Source: Neobacillus niacini
GTDB taxonomy: Bacteria; Bacillota; Bacilli; Bacillales; Cytobacillaceae
DNA length: 64,000 nucleotides
Direction of reading: 5' to 3'
Assembly: GCF_000759675.1 (NCBI RefSeq)
Contig: NZ_BAWM01000046.1
Location: forward strand, 45,563 to 109,562
Notes under the pieces: generated by a model
The model's database searches: none
Told to the model about the DNA's origin: nothing
The model's input: the letters and a program-made list of their open reading frames with translations, nothing else
Shown here: piece by piece, positions 61,515 to 64,000 of the stretch
Layout of the letters: every line of letters starts with the position of its first letter
How positions within the stretch are numbered: the first letter of the stretch is position 1
Position numbers and translations under genes: made by a program

Positions 61515-62459
61515 ATGAAGTACAGACGTTTAGGGAATAGTGGGTTAAAGGTAAGTGAAATTAGTTTAGGAAGCTGGTTAACTTACGGGAAAACGGTTGA
61601 AGATAACACTGCTGAGAAAACAATACATAAAGCATATGAGCTAGGGATTAACTTCTTTGATTCTGCTAATGTTTACGAGCGTGGTGAAGGTGAACGAGTT
61701 ATAGCTGGGGCTTTAAAGGAATATCCACGTGAATCCTATGTCATTACGACAAAAGCGTTCTGGCCAATGGGTGAAGGTCCGAATGATCGCGGATTGTCGA
61801 GGAAGCATGTGATTGAACAAGCCAATGCGAGCTTGAAGCGAATGAACTTAGATTATGTTGATATTTTTTACTGTCACCGCTATGATCAAGAAACGCCAGT
61901 GGAAGAAACGTTGAGAGCCATTGATGATTTAATTCGTCAAGGGAAGATTCTTTATGCTGGTGTAAGTGAATGGAGTGCGGCTCAGATTGAAGAGGCAGTC
62001 CGTGTGGCTGATAAATTCCTTTTAGATCGAATTGTCGTGAACCAGCCTGTATATAACATGTTAAACCGCTATATTGAAAAGGAAGTTATTCCAGTGAGTT
62101 CAAAGCATGGAATCGGACAGGTGGTCTTTTCACCACTCGCTCAGGGGATTTTAACAGGAAAATATAAGGGAAATACCATTCCAGAGGATAGCCGTGCCTC
62201 AAATGCAGAAATCAACAACTTCATGAAGGGTATGTTGACGGAGAATACCTTTAACAAGGTGGAACAGTTAGAGAAGATTGCTAAGGAATTAGAAATCACT
62301 CTACCTAGCCTTGCGTTAGCATGGATTTTACGCCAGCCAAATGTTTCAAGCGCATTAATTGGTGCAAGTAGACCAAGCCAAGTAGAAGAAAATGTCAAAG
62401 CCGTTGCAATTGAACTTACGAGTGAGGTTATTGAAAAAATTGAGGGGATTTTGGCATAG
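61515..62459 (+). CDS. Aldo/keto reductase (potassium-channel beta-subunit type)
   Basis: 314 aa from the ATG at 61515, nine bases after GGGAGGT. (beta/alpha)8 barrel with MKYRRLGNSGLKVSEISLGS, catalytic FFDSANVYERGEGE (Asp, Tyr), ITTKAFWP (Lys) and FYCHRYD (His), and the NADPH-binding SALIGASRPSQVEENV near the end. Similar to the YhdN/YrpG-like AKRs. Substrate unknown; aldehyde detoxification is common. Monocistronic. Confidence 0.88.
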   Translation: MKYRRLGNSGLKVSEISLGSWLTYGKTVEDNTAEKTIHKAYELGINFFDSANVYERGEGERVIAGALKEYPRESYVITTKAFWPMGEGPNDRGLSRKHVIEQANASLKRMNLDYVDIFYCHRYDQETPVEETLRAIDDLIRQGKILYAGVSEWSAAQIEEAVRVADKFLLDRIVVNQPVYNMLNRYIEKEVIPVSSKHGIGQVVFSPLAQGILTGKYKGNTIPEDSRASNAEINNFMKGMLTENTFNKVEQLEKIAKELEITLPSLALAWILRQPNVSSALIGASRPSQVEENVKAVAIELTSEVIEKIEGILA

Positions 62460-62523
62460 AGACATTTTTAGCTCGGACCGATGAAAGTAAGTAGTTCAAT
62501 TTTTGAGAAAAATAACATTACAA

Positions 62524-62567
62524 ATAGAGTGCTAAAGCTTCAAAGGTTTTAAGCACTCTATTTATGT
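62524..62567 (+). terminator. Intrinsic terminator
   Basis: ATAGAGTGCT pairs with AGCACTCTAT, followed by TTATG; the T tract is short. The rest of 62460-62841 holds no gene. Confidence 0.6.
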
Positions 62568-62841
62568 TGTTATATTAATCGTATAAATATATAAACATTG
62601 AGTATAATCCTAGAAAATAGTTTTTAAGATTTCCGCACACTGAAAAAGGGGTTACCGTTGAGAATAGGAAAATGAAATAATAGGATAAAATGAGTTTGTA
62701 CGCCATTATGTTCATTTTGCATTTAGCTACTGATCAAAAAGGTTTAAGCAGTGTGATATCGAGTATATGTTTTACTTAAAAGTTCTTGCCTTTCAGAATA
62801 TACTAAAAAATAGTAGCTTGTAACGACAAGGAGTTGAGATT

Positions 62842-63510
62842 ATGAAATTACTACTTACATCTGCAGGCATCAATAACAAAAGCATACATGACGCGCTGGT
62901 TGATATGCTGGGCAAGCCAATCGCCGACTCCAACGCCCTGTGCATCCCCACCGCGATGTACGGACACCCCTGGGTCGGTCCCGGCGTCAAAGCCTGGGAG
63001 TTCATCAGCGGAAAAGAAGAGAATCCCATGGTCGACCTGGGATGGAAGTCCGTCGGCGTGTTGGAGCTCACAGCGCTGCCAAGCATCGACGAAGACCGCT
63101 GGATCCCACTGGTCCGGGAGACGGACGTCCTGCTGGTGTCTGGCGGCGACGCCCTCTATCTGTGCCATTGGATGCGGCAATCCGGGCTGGCAGACCTCTT
63201 GCCGTCGCTGAACGCAGTCTATGTGGGAATGAGTGCTGGGAGCATGGTGATGTCACCTAACATCGGGGACTTCTTCGTTGGCTGGACTCCACCCAACGGT
63301 GGTGATGAAACGCTGGGACTTGTCGATTTTGCAATGTTCCCGCATTTGGATCACGAGATGCTGCCGCATAACACGATGGCTAATGCAGAGAGATGGGCCG
63401 CCGAGATGCAGGGGCCGGCGTATGCGATGGATGATCAAACCGCCATCAAAGTGAGCGACGGAGAGGTCGAAGTTGTCTCTGAAGGGCATTGGAAACTGTT
63501 TTCGCATTGA
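62842..63510 (+). CDS. Peptidase S51 (dipeptidase E-like) with foreign base composition
   Basis: 222 aa. Class I glutamine-amidotransferase-like fold with MKLLLTSAGINNKSIHDALV, VLLVSGGDALYLCHWM and the nucleophile-elbow Ser in YVGMSAGSMVMSP, then PHLDHEML. Family members are Ser-His-Glu peptidases. AAGGAG precedes the ATG. From about 62890 to 63290 the coding DNA is strikingly GC-rich with C/G third positions, then returns towards the host composition. This creates long false frames on both strands. Recent transfer from a high-GC organism, joined to a host-like start, is likely. Confidence 0.85.
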   Translation: MKLLLTSAGINNKSIHDALVDMLGKPIADSNALCIPTAMYGHPWVGPGVKAWEFISGKEENPMVDLGWKSVGVLELTALPSIDEDRWIPLVRETDVLLVSGGDALYLCHWMRQSGLADLLPSLNAVYVGMSAGSMVMSPNIGDFFVGWTPPNGGDETLGLVDFAMFPHLDHEMLPHNTMANAERWAAEMQGPAYAMDDQTAIKVSDGEVEVVSEGHWKLFSH

Positions 63511-63689
63511 TATTACTCCACCGCAAAACATATCAAAAATAAATTTTATTGGATTGAACAATAAAAAGAGATGCAGTAACTCCTATTTGATGGAGTGACT
63601 ACGGATTGTTAAGGGAACTTTCCTATATGAAATTATATGGAATGTTCATTCGGTCAATAGAGAAGAAATAATTTGAATAAATGTAGAGT
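63511..63689. other. Intergenic stretch, nothing recognised
   Basis: AT-rich spacer between the S51 gene and the terminator at 63690; no ORF or motif supported. Confidence 0.4.
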
Positions 63690-63738
63690 TGAAAAAGAGA
63701 CATTGATCTTAAAAAAAATCAATGTCTCTTTTTATTGA
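63690..63738. terminator. Strong terminator
   Basis: AAAAAGAGACATTGAT pairs with ATCAATGTCTCTTTTT; AT-rich loop; usable in both directions. Confidence 0.85.
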
Positions 63739-63820
63739 AGGAATGTTTTAACTCTAAAATATGTTATGATGGGAATATATGTTCGTTATTGTGAAGTATA
63801 CATATTAGGGGAGGTAACGA

Positions 63821-64000
63821 ATGGAGAATTTAAGCTATTCTAAAGTGTGGAATCTAGATAAGGTTTTTATGGGGGGAAGCAAATCAGGTCAATTTTTGGA
63901 TCATATTGATCGATTAGAAGATCTTATACATGAACTTGAAGGTAGTGTTGCTTCAATTATTACCCCACTTTCAACAAATGAAGTAACCAAATTGGTACAT
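63821..64000 (+). CDS. M3-family oligoendopeptidase, 5' part only
   Basis: GGGGAGG stands about six bases before the ATG. The 60 visible codons read MENLSYSKVWNLDKVFMGGS then a helical region (FLDHIDRLEDLIHELEGSVA). The WNLD..F.GGS start is typical of PepF/M3 oligoendopeptidases. The zinc site HExxH would lie beyond the window, so the call depends on the N-terminus alone. Confidence 0.65.
   Translation, partial: MENLSYSKVWNLDKVFMGGSKSGQFLDHIDRLEDLIHELEGSVASIITPLSTNEVTKLVH

Noticed and set aside
62851..63561. Several long frames on both strands across the S51 gene
   Set aside because: They are produced by the GC-rich composition, which lowers stop-codon frequency. Only the 62842 frame has a ribosome-binding site and family motifs.
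1..64000. CRISPR arrays, tRNA or rRNA genes, complete prophage, replication origin
   Set aside because: No spaced repeat arrays, cloverleaf-like genes, rRNA segments, phage structural genes or DnaA-box clusters were recognised by reading; small RNA genes could still be missed.

Overview
The window is low-GC Firmicutes DNA from an endospore-forming member of the Bacillaceae (Bacillus/Neobacillus-like; the genus cannot be fixed from sequence alone). The support is AGGAGG-type ribosome-binding sites, many U-tailed terminators, a GerA-type germinant-receptor operon, a cluster of Ena-family spore-appendage genes, a yrzI-type small gene and a TPP-riboswitch thiamine operon in the Bacillus order. 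No rRNA, tRNA or CRISPR array was seen.

Layout. 0-3 kb: remnant of an IS110-type transposase, then a minus-strand two-gene operon encoding a cytoplasmic astacin-like metallopeptidase and a trypsin-like peptidase/NUC nuclease fusion. 4.3-7.5 kb: a secreted calcium-repeat protein ending in a DUF3289 domain, plus a lipoprotein. 7.5-17.5 kb: small genes, a secreted endonuclease, an MFS exporter, an M14 carboxypeptidase and many gene remnants. 17.5-23 kb: L,D-transpeptidase, LtrA-like protein and an FAD oxidoreductase/membrane pair behind an 18-bp palindrome. 23-27 kb: truncated DnaB-like helicase and three appendage-cluster genes. 27-33.9 kb: small duplicated genes, germinant-receptor operon (order A-C-D-B), DMT transporter and a DHFR-like reductase. 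34-39 kb: a PrmA-like methyltransferase, LysM/SPOR protein and SEC-C protein between two direct copies of a winged-helix-type gene. 39-47 kb: orphans, an MFS transporter, a doubly broken GNAT and an M20 peptidase. 47.4-48.9 kb: an IS1341-type TnpB element inside a duplicated 3' end of the M20 gene. 49-54 kb: domain-of-unknown-function genes and a macro-domain/VWA pair. 55-61 kb: CoA-disulfide-reductase-like enzyme and riboswitch-tenI-thiO-thiS-thiG-thiF-aac(3)-like. 61.5-64 kb: aldo/keto reductase, a GC-rich S51 peptidase and the start of an M3 oligoendopeptidase.

How parts work together. The thi genes make the thiazole half of thiamine under TPP control. The ger operon encodes a complete germinant receptor. 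The Ena-like genes would build a disulfide-linked fibre on the spore. The protease/nuclease operon looks like an intracellular conflict or defence module and is the best candidate for an undescribed system. The rest has the character of an accessory region: at least ten decaying gene fragments, several local duplications (glycine-zipper gene, MYIYG small gene, C-terminal domain of the macro protein, winged-helix-type gene, M20 3' end, LysM/SPOR tail) and one intact RNA-guided nuclease element.
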